Positions 33,595-42,173 of a stretch of 46,515 bases of DNA are shown here, piece by piece; position 1 is the first letter of the stretch; each line of letters starts with the position of its first letter. This stretch comes from HGM04593 sp045634305 (GTDB taxonomy: Bacteria; Bacteroidota; Bacteroidia; Bacteroidales; Bacteroidaceae). Location of the stretch: positions 1-46,515 of the forward strand of contig JAZQZZ010000043.1 of assembly GCA_045634305.1 (NCBI GenBank), given 5' to 3'. Below the pieces are notes generated by a model. The model was given only the letters and a program-made list of their open reading frames with translations. It was not told the DNA's origin and did no database searches. Position numbers and translations under genes: made by a program.

Positions 33595-34224
33595 TTATTT
33601 TTCTTGCAATGCCTTGTCCTTTGCTCTCTGGAACCATACGATGCAAGCAATCAGGATGAACGCTGCAGGGGTCATGAGCATAAGACCATTGTTCATATAA
33701 CCGGCTTCGTAGAAGCTCTCGGGGATAATCTGGATGTTGAGCAAAGCGCCTGTACCGAAGAACTCACGGAAGAATGCCACGATTACAAGAATCATTGCAT
33801 AACCTACACCGTTACCGATACCGTCGAGGAACGAAGGCCAAGGCTTGTTCTGCATAGCAAAAGCCTCGAGGCGTCCCATAAGGATACAGTTGGTAATGAT
33901 AAGACCGATGTATACCGAAAGCTGAACACTCACGTCGTAAGCGAAAGCCTTGAGGACCTCACTAACCAATGTTACCAACGCTGCAACAACCACCAACTGG
34001 ACGATGATACGTATACGCATTGGAATTGTATTACGGATAAGCGAGATGATTACGTTGGCCATTGCAACGATGATGGTTACAGAAAGACCCATCACTATTG
34101 CAGGCTCCAATTTACTTGTAACAGCCAATGCCGAACAGATACCAAGCACCTGGACTGTTACAGGATTCTCTTTAAACAAAGGAGTGTTTAAAGCCTCTTT
34201 ATTTTTCTTTGAAAAAAGTCCCAT
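33595..34224 (-). CDS. nqrD: Na+-NQR subunit D
   Basis: A 209-residue homologue of NqrE with six helices. The Cys residues of the shared Fe-S site are in QVLGICSALAV (near 30) and GLIITNCILMGRLEAFAM. RIIVQLVVVAALVTLVSEVLKAF and FREFFGTGALL are also NqrD features. The start is ATG at 34222-34224 (MGLFSKKNKEALN); the open frame extends further upstream, but that sequence lies inside nqrC and has no family character. The gap to nqrC is 16 bases. Confidence 0.95.
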   Translation of the reverse strand: MGLFSKKNKEALNTPLFKENPVTVQVLGICSALAVTSKLEPAIVMGLSVTIIVAMANVIISLIRNTIPMRIRIIVQLVVVAALVTLVSEVLKAFAYDVSVQLSVYIGLIITNCILMGRLEAFAMQNKPWPSFLDGIGNGVGYAMILVIVAFFREFFGTGALLNIQIIPESFYEAGYMNNGLMLMTPAAFILIACIVWFQRAKDKALQEK

Positions 34225-34240
34225 AGTTATTCCTTTACTT

Positions 34241-35152
34241 TTATTGTTCAACATTTTCCTCAACGACCTCTGTTGCAGGTACAAGCTCTGCTGCAGGCAC
34301 TGTTTCAACAACCGGTGCAGCCACCTGGCTCTTGAGATAGTTATAATAAGGAGCAAGCTTAGTCTCGAGCATCACCTGCAGACCGTTACATGTGATTGTA
34401 GCACCTGAAACGGCATCGATGTGGTAATCCTCGCCGGCAACGCCCTTGCCCTTTTCAACAGCAAGTGCGACTTTTCCGGCCTCGTCATATACCTTCTTTA
34501 CAATTGCATTGCCATCCTTGTCCTTTGTAAAACGGTTCTGGAACTTGTCGCCTGCAATTTCGGCACCAAGCCCCGGAGTCTCGCTTGCATGAGAGAAGTA
34601 AACGCCATAGATGGTGTTGCAATCGTCGTTAAGAGCGATATAACCCCAGATACCACCCCACAAACCGTTACCGGTCATTGGGAGGATATACTTCTTTGCG
34701 CCGTCGATATTGGCAATGTAAAGTGGGAGATTATTCTCGTCGACAGCATCATTGCTTACCTTGAAACCACCCTCCTGGGCAACTTCATCACCCTGTGCGT
34801 TTACAATGATGTCCTTTTCGATAAGTTCATCATATCTTGCTGCAGCGTCGGGAAGATTTCTCTCGTTCAAAGAAGCAAGAATCTGCTTTTTCTTGTCGAG
34901 CTCGACATTGGCATCCTGCTTTGGTTTAAGCATAGATGAAACACCTGCCAAAAGGAATGCCACGATAACAACAACTACTGCCGAATAGATGATGGCATAG
35001 ATATCGCTGTTTGTATCGAGTCCCTTTTTCTTTGGCTCATTAACAGCCTCGAACTCTGAAGCTCCGGCTTTACACAATGGGCACACTGATGGAGCCTCAT
35101 TGCCTTCGTGTGTGTAACCACACACTTTGCAAACATATTTCTTTGCTGCCAT
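34241..35152 (-). CDS. nqrC: Na+-NQR subunit C with N-terminal rubredoxin-like domain
   Basis: A 303-residue protein. Residues 4-35 are a rubredoxin-like iron site: YVCKVCGY and VCPLCKAG give Cys8, Cys11, Cys24, Cys27. After a Lys-rich linker, DTNSDIYAIIY starts standard NqrC: membrane helix about 51-75, then a periplasmic FMN-binding domain with SGAT(I)T, Thr252 being the expected covalent FMN site. A 30-residue Val/Ala/Pro/Glu tail ends the protein. Stand-alone NqrC usually starts at about the position of the DTNS segment, so the first about 44 residues look added in frame. By standard NqrC topology the iron domain would face the cytosol. Gap to nqrB: five bases. Confidence 0.92.
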   Translation of the reverse strand: MAAKKYVCKVCGYTHEGNEAPSVCPLCKAGASEFEAVNEPKKKGLDTNSDIYAIIYSAVVVVIVAFLLAGVSSMLKPKQDANVELDKKKQILASLNERNLPDAAARYDELIEKDIIVNAQGDEVAQEGGFKVSNDAVDENNLPLYIANIDGAKKYILPMTGNGLWGGIWGYIALNDDCNTIYGVYFSHASETPGLGAEIAGDKFQNRFTKDKDGNAIVKKVYDEAGKVALAVEKGKGVAGEDYHIDAVSGATITCNGLQVMLETKLAPYYNYLKSQVAAPVVETVPAAELVPATEVVEENVEQ

Positions 35153-35157
35153 ATCTG

Positions 35158-36336
35158 TTAGTTCTTTTTTGTTACACGTTTAGCACGGGCATTCACATTA
35201 GACTGCACCACGCAATAATCAATGAATGGAGCAACAACGTTCATCAACAGAATCGCGAGCATCATACCCTCGGGGTAACCGGGGTTCATTACGCGGATGA
35301 TGATGGTCATTGCACCGATACCGAAACCGTAGATGTACTTACCGGTCTCTGTGCGGGCCGATGTTACAGGGTCGGTAGCCATGAACACTGCACCGAAGCA
35401 GAAACCGCCAAGGAGCAGATTGTGCCAGAGTGGCATAGCCTCGGGCATTTTGTCTCGGAACACAAAGAGCATTACGATACCACCGACGAACACGCTGAGC
35501 ATTGTCTTCCAGCTTGCAACGCCAGTGAAAAGCAGGAGTGCTGCACCAAGAGCAATGGCAACAACGCTTGTCTCACCTATAGAACCGGGCATAAAGCCGA
35601 AAATCATATCGCATGATGTCAACAACTCACCTGCAGCACCTACCGGAGCCGCACCGTTGGCAACATACTGGAGTGCAGTTGCACATGTGTAACCGTCAAC
35701 GGTTGAACCAAGACCGCAAATTGAATCGGTAGCAACCCATACGCTATCACCTGAGATAACTGAAGGATAAGCGAAGAAGATGAACGCACGGGCAATGAGA
35801 GCAACGTTCACGATGTTCATACCAGTGCCGCCAAATACCTCCTTGGCAAAGATTACTGCAAAAGCTGTAGCAAGGGCAAGAACCCAAAGAGGACAGCCTA
35901 CAGGCACAATCATCGGGATGAGGATACCTGACACAAGGAAACCCTCGTGAATCTCCTCGTTCTTCCACTGAGCCACGGTAAACTCGATACCAAGACCAAC
36001 GGCATATGCAACGACAATTTTTGGCAATGTAACAAGAAGACCATAGAGGAACATGCTGAACCATGTTGTTGTTTCAACAGCACCTGCAGCAATGGCATTC
36101 TGCAAACCGATATTGTACATACCCAAAAGGAGTGATGGAACAAGTGCTATCACAACGAGCGACATAATGCGCTTGCTGTCAATCGCATCGTGGATATTCA
36201 CACCGTTCTTCGCTGTGTCTTTGGGCACGAACAGGAATGTCTCGAAACCATCGAACAAAGAACGGAAAGCATGGAGCTTGCCACCCTCCTCGAACTTCGG
36301 TTTAATTTTGTCTATATAATTTCTCAAAAATTTCAT
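35158..36336 (-). CDS. nqrB: Na+-NQR subunit B
   Basis: A 392-residue multi-helix subunit that carries covalent FMN and, in Vibrio, the riboflavin site. Recognisable parts: the N-terminal LFDGFETFLFVP, GVNIHDAIDSKR, the WVLALATAFAVIFAKEVFGGTGMNIVNVAL segment, and TDPVTSARTETGKYIYG. The expected FMN-threonine motif reads DGYTCAT (Asp214-Thr220) rather than the usual SGAT, with Cys in place of Gly. It is 41 bases from nqrA. Confidence 0.95.
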   Translation of the reverse strand: MKFLRNYIDKIKPKFEEGGKLHAFRSLFDGFETFLFVPKDTAKNGVNIHDAIDSKRIMSLVVIALVPSLLLGMYNIGLQNAIAAGAVETTTWFSMFLYGLLVTLPKIVVAYAVGLGIEFTVAQWKNEEIHEGFLVSGILIPMIVPVGCPLWVLALATAFAVIFAKEVFGGTGMNIVNVALIARAFIFFAYPSVISGDSVWVATDSICGLGSTVDGYTCATALQYVANGAAPVGAAGELLTSCDMIFGFMPGSIGETSVVAIALGAALLLFTGVASWKTMLSVFVGGIVMLFVFRDKMPEAMPLWHNLLLGGFCFGAVFMATDPVTSARTETGKYIYGFGIGAMTIIIRVMNPGYPEGMMLAILLMNVVAPFIDYCVVQSNVNARAKRVTKKN

Positions 36337-36377
36337 ACGACTATCTTTTATTTTGCATTGATATTATTCTCGTACAA

Positions 36378-37727
36378 TCAGCACATCTCGGCACGTAGTT
36401 TATCAAGGCCTTCGCGAACGATGCGCTGCAACTCCAACTTTGAAGAGTCAACGAACTCGCACAATGCGAAATCCTCGGGAGCGACCTCGTAAATACCAAG
36501 TTGTTCCATTTTGTCGATGTTACCTGTTATGATTGCCTTCAACAAGTACTCAGGATAGATATCCATAGGGAACACCTTGTCATACTCGTTTGACATGATC
36601 ATATGACGCTCACCACCCTTGATGCGGGCATCGATAGTGTACTTGCGCTTTGGAGCCAACCAGCTGAAGTAGCTGCGGCTTGTGCTGTACATACCGAAAC
36701 GTGGCATAGCCCAACCGAGCATCTCAGCGTCATCCATAGACTCGGGGATAACAGTCACCTCTGTTGAGAATGCGCCCAAGAAACCATCGGCTGTAGTCTT
36801 CTTACCGGTCAACACGTTACCGTCAATGATGCGGTTCTCATACTTCTCCTCGAGACGGCCTGCAAGAATGTTTTCAAGCTGTGCACCAAGAATCACCTTG
36901 CTGTAAGAAGGATTCTTCACTTCGCTGCCGACAAGAGCTATGGTACGTGTGAAATCGATTTTGCCCTTGTTGAAGAAACGGCCGATGAAAATAACCTCCT
37001 CGGCACCGATTGTCCAGACAATCTCTCCCTTGTTGATAGGAGCAGTCTTGTTAATCTGCACACCGACATTACCTGCAGGGTGCGGACCCTTGAAGATTGT
37101 TGTGGTAACGTTCTTTGCAACAGTCAAGGCTGCAGCCTGCTGGCAAGCACAAATACCAAGATGTACAGGAGCGATGCGTGAAAGTGCATCGAGACCAGTC
37201 TGGAAATCCTCTTCGTTACCTTTGAGAGCTACTTCAAAGTTCACTGCAAGGGGTTTTGAATCGAATGCAGAAACATAGATGGCACGTGGAGTGTCCTTTG
37301 GCTCGGCAATCACATCGTATGGTCTTTGATGGATAAAACCGAAAAGACCGGCCTTAAGAAGGTGTGCCTTTACCTCGTCCGAAGAGAGCGACAGGACATC
37401 CTGTGCTTTATACTCCACCGACTCGAACTTGCCATCCGATTCTACTACTACGCTAAGTACGCGTCTTCTCTCACCGCGGTTAACCGCAACAACTTTTCCG
37501 CTCACCGGCGAAACAAATTGCAATTCAGGATTTGCCTTATCAACGAACAAAGGGTCACCAGCCTTCACGGCATCCTCGGGTTTAACGACAACCTTTGGAG
37601 TAACACGTGTAAAATCGGCCGGCATCAAAGCATAGAACTTTGGTGTCTCAACCGATGTGAATTCTTTAGCAGGAGCGCCTTTTAGATTGATATTCAATCC
37701 CTTAGAAATTTTTACGACTCTGTGCAT
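36378..37727 (-). CDS. nqrA: Na+-NQR subunit A
   Basis: A 449-residue peripheral subunit, first gene of the operon. It begins with KISKGLNINLKGAP, has the ubiquinone-binding-associated region FIHQRPYDVIAEPKDTPRAIYVSAFDSKPLA, and HPAGNVGVQINKTAPI typical of NqrA. It lacks cofactors and membrane helices. The start ATG at 37725-37727 is about 34 bases after the -7 box at 37761-37768. The genes nqrA to nqrF are closely spaced (5 to 41 bases), consistent with one transcript. Confidence 0.96.
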   Translation of the reverse strand: MHRVVKISKGLNINLKGAPAKEFTSVETPKFYALMPADFTRVTPKVVVKPEDAVKAGDPLFVDKANPELQFVSPVSGKVVAVNRGERRRVLSVVVESDGKFESVEYKAQDVLSLSSDEVKAHLLKAGLFGFIHQRPYDVIAEPKDTPRAIYVSAFDSKPLAVNFEVALKGNEEDFQTGLDALSRIAPVHLGICACQQAAALTVAKNVTTTIFKGPHPAGNVGVQINKTAPINKGEIVWTIGAEEVIFIGRFFNKGKIDFTRTIALVGSEVKNPSYSKVILGAQLENILAGRLEEKYENRIIDGNVLTGKKTTADGFLGAFSTEVTVIPESMDDAEMLGWAMPRFGMYSTSRSYFSWLAPKRKYTIDARIKGGERHMIMSNEYDKVFPMDIYPEYLLKAIITGNIDKMEQLGIYEVAPEDFALCEFVDSSKLELQRIVREGLDKLRAEMC

Positions 37728-37760
37728 ATAATTTGAGTTACATTAGTACATTATCCGTCA

Positions 37761-37768
37761 CAAATTTA
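37761..37768 (-). promoter_or_regulatory. -7 box TAAATTTG for the nqr operon
   Basis: An exact TAnnTTTG match on the minus strand, 34 bases before the nqrA ATG. A TTG lies 23 bases further upstream, slightly longer than the usual spacing. Confidence 0.55.
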
Positions 37769-37957
37769 AAGAAAATTTTCCGCATTAGTAACAAGTTATT
37801 TTAAAATATTTTAATATTTTTCAATTTGTTAGGGTATTGTCCGTAACAAAATACTTTGATATACGATAAAATTCTTTTAACAAAGTTCAAAAGAAAGCAA
37901 TTACAAAACAAAAAACTCAAAGGCCACTATACCCTAAAAGCCATAAAGAGCCCCACT

Positions 37958-38000
37958 CAGTTCTCAGTATTCACTTTTCAGTTTTCAGTTTTGACTTTTC
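37958..38000. repeat. Short TTTTCAG heptamer repeat
   Basis: Units related to TTTTCAG (some TTCTCAG, ATTCAC) occur about five times in tandem. The unit matches the longer tract at 23420-23505 and the arms of the hairpin at 4332-4377. Confidence 0.6.
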
Positions 38001-38019
38001 GCCTTTACCTTGCGTTTAA

Positions 38020-38056
38020 TACAAAAAATGAGAGAGTATCTCACGATACCCTCTCA
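38020..38056 (-). terminator. Terminator of the ribosomal/rpoA operon
   Basis: On the minus strand TGAGAGGGTATC, a four-base loop and GATACTCTCTCA form a 12-bp stem with one mismatch, followed by TTTTTTG. It lies 26 bases after the rplQ stop. Confidence 0.88.
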
Positions 38057-38081
38057 CATCTATTAAGTAAGTAATTTTTTA

Positions 38082-38564
38082 TTATTCAGCAACTGTTGGT
38101 GTAGCTTCTTCTGTTGCAACAACAGTCTCCTCTACAACAGGCGCATCAGCCTTCTTTGTAGAACGACGACGACGTGTCTTCTTGGTCTGTGACTTCGCCA
38201 TGTTCTCGTTGTAGTCAACAAGCTCAATAAAGCACATCTGAGCTGCGTCACCCAAACGTGTACCGAGTTTGATGATGCGTGTGTAACCACCTGGACGCTC
38301 TGCAACCTTTACAGAAATCTCCTTGAAGAGCTCTGTAACGGCCTCCTTGCTCTGGAGGTTGCTGAACACTACGCGACGAGAGTTTGTTGTGTCGTCTTTT
38401 GACTTTGTGATAAGTGGCTCAACGAACTTCTTGAGTTCCTTTGCCTTTGCAAGGGTCGTAGTGATTCTTTTGTGCATAATCAACGAAACTGCCATATTAG
38501 AAAGCATAGCGTTTCTGTGAGATGCAGTACGACCCAAATGATTAAAAGATTTCTTATGTCTCAT
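38082..38564 (-). CDS. rplQ: Ribosomal protein L17
   Basis: A 160-residue L17. The body (residues 1-117) starts MRHKKSFNHLGRTASHRNAML and contains ITTTLAKAKELKKFVEPLIT, as expected. An additional tail (about 118-160) is basic (KSQTKKTRRRRSTKK) and then Ala/Val/Thr/Glu-rich. Bacterial L17 is often 115-130 residues, so the tail is an extension. It follows rpoA by two bases and ends the operon. Confidence 0.97.
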   Translation of the reverse strand: MRHKKSFNHLGRTASHRNAMLSNMAVSLIMHKRITTTLAKAKELKKFVEPLITKSKDDTTNSRRVVFSNLQSKEAVTELFKEISVKVAERPGGYTRIIKLGTRLGDAAQMCFIELVDYNENMAKSQTKKTRRRRSTKKADAPVVEETVVATEEATPTVAE

Positions 38565-38566
38565 AA

Positions 38567-39559
38567 TTATTCTTTGTCTAATTTATATTTTGAAATATCA
38601 GTTCCAAACGAAAGATTCAGACTCTCGAGCAAATCATCAAGCTCAGTGAGCGATTTCTTACCAAAGTTGCGGAACTTGAGAAGGTCGGTCTTGTTGTACT
38701 GAACGAGCTGGCCAAGTGTCTCAACATCAGCAGCCTTCAAACAGTTGAGGGCACGTACTGAAAGGTTAAGGTCAACAAGCTTGCTCTTCAGCAACTGACG
38801 CATGTGCAATACCTCCTCATCGAACTCTTCGTTGCCATCCAAGTCAGCAGACTCGATAGCAATCTTCTCGTCTGAGAAGAGCATGAAGTGATAGATAAGG
38901 ATTTTTGCAGCCTCCTTAAGAGCCTCCTTCGGGTGGATGGAACCATCGGTTGTAATCTCAAGTACCAAACGGTCGTAGTCAGTCTTCTGCTCAACGCGGA
39001 ATGGCTCACGCTGGTACTTCACATTACGAATAGGAGTGTAGATCGAGTCGATTGGAATCATTGTGGGCTCTGTGCAGAACTCACGGTTCTCATCAGCAGG
39101 AACGTAACCACGTCCCTTGTTGATGCTGATTTCAATCTGCATTTTAGCCGATGAGTCAAGATGGCAAATGACTAACTCGGGATTTAACACTTCAAATCCT
39201 GTTAAATACTTACCTATCTCACCTGCAGTGAACACCTCAGTGTTCTCTACGTTGATTGAGACTTTCTCGGTTTCGAAATCCTCAACGATTCTTTTGAATC
39301 GCACCTTCTTAAGGTTAAGAATGATGTTGGTAACATCCTCCTTTACACCGGGAACTGTTGCAAACTCGTGCTCTACACCTGCGATCTTGATGCAATTGAT
39401 TGCAAAGCCTTCCAAAGAAGACAACAAGATGCGACGGAGTGCATTACCCACTGTTGTTGCAAAACCGGGCTCCAAAGGACGGAACTCAAACTTTCCGAAG
39501 AAGTCGTTCGCCTCCAGCATCACCACCTTATCGGGTTTTTGAAATGTTAATATCGCCAT
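38567..39559 (-). CDS. rpoA: RNA polymerase alpha subunit
   Basis: A 330-residue alpha subunit. The N-terminal domain (1 to about 235) starts the dimerisation fold with FEFRPLEPGFATTVGNALRRILLSSLEG. The C-terminal domain (about 255-330) has LNLSVRALNCLKAADVETLGQLVQY and FGKKSLTELDDLLE, the helix-hairpin-helix DNA-binding region. Length matches. It lies nine bases after rpsD and two before rplQ. Confidence 0.98.
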   Translation of the reverse strand: MAILTFQKPDKVVMLEANDFFGKFEFRPLEPGFATTVGNALRRILLSSLEGFAINCIKIAGVEHEFATVPGVKEDVTNIILNLKKVRFKRIVEDFETEKVSINVENTEVFTAGEIGKYLTGFEVLNPELVICHLDSSAKMQIEISINKGRGYVPADENREFCTEPTMIPIDSIYTPIRNVKYQREPFRVEQKTDYDRLVLEITTDGSIHPKEALKEAAKILIYHFMLFSDEKIAIESADLDGNEEFDEEVLHMRQLLKSKLVDLNLSVRALNCLKAADVETLGQLVQYNKTDLLKFRNFGKKSLTELDDLLESLNLSFGTDISKYKLDKE

Positions 39560-39568
39560 TACTAAATA

Positions 39569-40177
39569 TTAATTTTTGCTATACAACTCAACGATTAACT
39601 GCTCCTTGATGTTCTCTGGAATCTCAGAACGCTCGGGTACGCTCAAGAACTTGCCTGACATGTCTGACTCACTCCACTCCAACCAAGGATACTTGCTGTG
39701 GTTCAAGCCTGCCAATGAGTTCTGGATAACCTCGAGAGACTTAGTACGCTCGCGAACACCAATAACCTGACCTGGCTTGATGTGACGTGAAGGAATGTTA
39801 CATACCTTGCCGTCAACAACAATGTGGCAGTGGCTTACCAACTGACGTGCAGCTGCACGGGTAGGAGCGATACCGAGACGATAAACTACGTTATCGAGAC
39901 GAGCCTCAAGGTTCTGCAAAAGAACCTCACCGGTAATACCGGGAGCTGAATCGGCCTTCTTGAATGTGTTGCGGAACTGTTTCTCCAAAACACCGTATGT
40001 ATATTTTGCTTTCTGCTTCTCAGCGAGCATCACACCGTACTCAGATGTCTTGCGACGACGGTTGTTACCGTGCTGGCCGGGAGCATAGTTCTTCTTTGAA
40101 AGCACTTTGTCTGCGCCAAAGATAGGCTCGCCGAAACGACGTGCTATCTTGCTTTTTGGTCCTGTATATCTTGCCAT
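39569..40177 (-). CDS. rpsD: Ribosomal protein S4
   Basis: A 202-residue S4, a primary 16S rRNA binder. ARYTGPKSKIARRFGEP opens it; the S4 RNA-binding domain has LEARLDNVVYRLGIAPTRAAARQLVSHCHIVVDG. No N-terminal zinc CxxC knuckle is present, which is the zinc-free form. It lies 21 bases after rpsK. Confidence 0.98.
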   Translation of the reverse strand: MARYTGPKSKIARRFGEPIFGADKVLSKKNYAPGQHGNNRRRKTSEYGVMLAEKQKAKYTYGVLEKQFRNTFKKADSAPGITGEVLLQNLEARLDNVVYRLGIAPTRAAARQLVSHCHIVVDGKVCNIPSRHIKPGQVIGVRERTKSLEVIQNSLAGLNHSKYPWLEWSESDMSGKFLSVPERSEIPENIKEQLIVELYSKN

Positions 40178-40198
40178 TTCTAATCTTAAATAAAATTG

Positions 40199-40588
40199 TT
40201 ATACTCTTCTTCTCTTAGGAGGACGGCAACCGTTGTGTGGCAGTGGTGTTACGTCAATGATTTCTGTAACCTCGATACCTGCATTGTGTACAGTACGGAT
40301 TGCTGACTCGCGACCGTTACCAGGTCCCTTAACATATGCCTTTACCTTACGCAAGCCAAGATCGAAAGCGATCTTTGAGCAAGCCTCGGCAGCCATCTGA
40401 GCAGCATAAGGAGTGTTCTTCTTTGAACCTCTGAAGCCCATCTTTCCTGCAGAAGACCAAGAGATAACCTGACCTTCGTCATTAGCAAGGCAAACAATAA
40501 TATTGTTAAATGATGAATGAATATGAAGTTGTCCGTTGGCTCCGACCTTCACATTTCTTTTCTTTGTTGCAACTGTTTTCTTTGCCAT
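40199..40588 (-). CDS. rpsK: Ribosomal protein S11
   Basis: A 129-residue S11 of the 30S platform. Clear family sequence: GQLHIHSSFNNIIVCLANDEGQVISWSSAGKMGFRGSKKNTPYAAQMAAE and the C-terminal DVTPLPHNGCRPPKRRRV. It is 12 bases after rpsM and 21 before rpsD. Confidence 0.98.
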   Translation of the reverse strand: MAKKTVATKKRNVKVGANGQLHIHSSFNNIIVCLANDEGQVISWSSAGKMGFRGSKKNTPYAAQMAAEACSKIAFDLGLRKVKAYVKGPGNGRESAIRTVHNAGIEVTEIIDVTPLPHNGCRPPKRRRV

Positions 40589-40600
40589 ATTACTTACTTA

Positions 40601-40981
40601 TTATTTTGTAGCTTTTTTCTTGTTAGCAACTGTCTTCTTACGTCCCTTACGTGTACGAGCGTTGTTCTTTGTGCTCTGACCACGAACAGGCAAACCGTTA
40701 CGATGACGGATGCCACGATAGCAACCGATGTCCATCAATCGCTTGATGTTAAGCTGGATTTCTGAACGGAGGTCACCCTCTACCTTAAACTCTGCGCCGA
40801 TAACCTCACGAACCTTGGCAGCCATATCATCGGTCCAGTCCTGAACCTTGATGTTACGGTCAACACCGGCCTTGTCAAGTATCTTGGCTGCACTGCTGCG
40901 TCCAATACCATAGATGTATGTCAACGCAATCTCTCCTCTCTTGTTCTGAGGAATATCTACACCAACTATTCTTATAGCCAT
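40601..40981 (-). CDS. rpsM: Ribosomal protein S13
   Basis: A 126-residue S13 of the 30S head. RIVGVDIPQNKRGEIALTYIYGIGRSSA and GCYRGIRHRNGLPVRGQSTKNNARTRKG are diagnostic. The basic C-terminal tail contacts tRNA. It is 30 bases downstream of rpmJ. Confidence 0.98.
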   Translation of the reverse strand: MAIRIVGVDIPQNKRGEIALTYIYGIGRSSAAKILDKAGVDRNIKVQDWTDDMAAKVREVIGAEFKVEGDLRSEIQLNIKRLMDIGCYRGIRHRNGLPVRGQSTKNNARTRKGRKKTVANKKKATK

Positions 40982-41011
40982 ATAACGAATATATTTTTAA
41001 TTACTACTTAA

Positions 41012-41128
41012 TTACCCCTGACGCAGTTTGAACTTGGGATTCTTTTTGTTGATCAAATACAAACGACCGTTTCTACGAACGATCTTGCAATCGGGAGTGC
41101 GTTTCTTAATAGATGCTTTAACTTTCAT
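41012..41128 (-). CDS. rpmJ: Ribosomal protein L36, zinc-free form
   Basis: A 38-residue protein: MKVKASIKKRT, then PDCKIVRRNGRLYLINKK, ending NPKFKLRQG. It is an L36. Of the four zinc ligands in the classical C+ form only one Cys (Cys14) remains, so this is the C- form. It is 12 bases after infA and 30 before rpsM, its normal place. Confidence 0.96.
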   Translation of the reverse strand: MKVKASIKKRTPDCKIVRRNGRLYLINKKNPKFKLRQG

Positions 41129-41140
41129 AATATATTATTT

Positions 41141-41359
41141 TTATTTATATCGGAACACAATTCTTCCTTTGGTCAAATCGTAGGGAGACATTTCTATTCT
41201 CACCTTATCACCCGGCAATATCTTGATGTAGTGCATTCTCATCTTGCCCGAGATGTGTGCAATCACTTCGTGACCATTCTGCAGTTCAACTCGGAACATT
41301 GCATTTGACAATGCCTCTACAATTGTGCCGTCTTGCTCAATAGCGCTCTGTTTAGCCAT
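41141..41359 (-). CDS. infA: Translation initiation factor IF-1
   Basis: A 72-residue S1/OB-fold protein: MAKQSAIEQDGTIVEAL, LQNGHEVIAHISGKMRMHYIKILPGDKVRIEMSPYDLTKGRIVFRYK is IF-1. The length is typical (72). It blocks the ribosomal A site in initiation. Its ATG is one base after the map stop. Confidence 0.98.
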   Translation of the reverse strand: MAKQSAIEQDGTIVEALSNAMFRVELQNGHEVIAHISGKMRMHYIKILPGDKVRIEMSPYDLTKGRIVFRYK

Positions 41360-41360
41360 A

Positions 41361-42158
41361 TCAATAACCTTTCTTTCGTAAGACTTCTTCTACATATTCA
41401 AACGATGACAGTATATCGGCACCGTTCTTTCCTACAGCAATGGTATGTTCAAAATGTGCAGCATTCTTTCTATCGCGCGTTCTCACAGTCCAACCGTCAC
41501 GCTCCATGAAGATCTGACGCTTGCCGAGAGTAATCATTGGCTCGATAGCCAGGCACATTCCCTGTCTGAGCTGCAATCCGTTACCTCTGCGACCATAATT
41601 GGGCACTTCGGGAGACTCATGCATGTTGCGACCTATACCATGACCTACGAATTCACGTACAACGCCGAAACCATTCTGTTCGCAGTGGGTCTGCACCGCA
41701 CTGCCAATGTCACCGAGGCGTTTACCATGAACTGCCTGTTCAATACCTTTGTACAATGATTCCTTTGTTACTTGAAGCAGTTTCTTTGTTGCTTCATCAA
41801 CCTCGCCGACACAGAATGTATAGCAGGAATCACCACAGAACCCATCCAACAATGTTCCGCAATCGACCGATATTATATCGCCCTCTTTCAAGGGAACGTC
41901 ATTGGGAATTCCATGTACCACCACATCGTTTACCGATGCACAGATTGAGCCCGGGAATGGTGTTCCATCGTAATTAGGGTAACCCTTAAAAGTGGGTATC
42001 GCACCATTGTCACGAATGAACTCCTCAGCAACCTTGTCGAGCTGCCTTGTAGTCACACCCGGCTCTATTATCTTAGCTACTTCGGCAAGAGTCTTGCCAA
42101 CGAGCAGGTTCGCCTGCCGAAGTAGTTCTATTTCATCAGATGTCTTAAGAAATATCAT
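41361..42158 (-). CDS. map: Type I methionine aminopeptidase
   Basis: A 265-residue M24 metallopeptidase removing initiator Met. Metal ligands are in ISVDCGTLLDGFCGDSCYTF (two Asp), GHGIGRNMHESPEVPNYG (His) and MCLAIEPMITLG (Glu), plus a late Glu in HFEHTIAV. Length matches type I MAP. It lies 15 bases after secY and one before infA. Confidence 0.97.
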   Translation of the reverse strand: MIFLKTSDEIELLRQANLLVGKTLAEVAKIIEPGVTTRQLDKVAEEFIRDNGAIPTFKGYPNYDGTPFPGSICASVNDVVVHGIPNDVPLKEGDIISVDCGTLLDGFCGDSCYTFCVGEVDEATKKLLQVTKESLYKGIEQAVHGKRLGDIGSAVQTHCEQNGFGVVREFVGHGIGRNMHESPEVPNYGRRGNGLQLRQGMCLAIEPMITLGKRQIFMERDGWTVRTRDRKNAAHFEHTIAVGKNGADILSSFEYVEEVLRKKGY

Positions 42159-42173
42159 TTCTTAGCCAACATA

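Larger units (their letters stand above)
37728..38081. other. Intergenic region between rplQ and nqrA
   Basis: A 354-base gap holding the leftward nqr promoter, A/T-rich sequence, a short TTTTCAG heptamer repeat at about 37958-38000, and the terminator of the ribosomal operon at 38020-38056. Open frames across it translate the repeat and look non-coding. Confidence 0.6.

Noticed and set aside
37856..38074. A 72-codon plus-strand frame between nqrA and rplQ
   Set aside because: It translates the heptamer repeat (FSVFTFQFSVLTF) and the terminator region and has no family signal.
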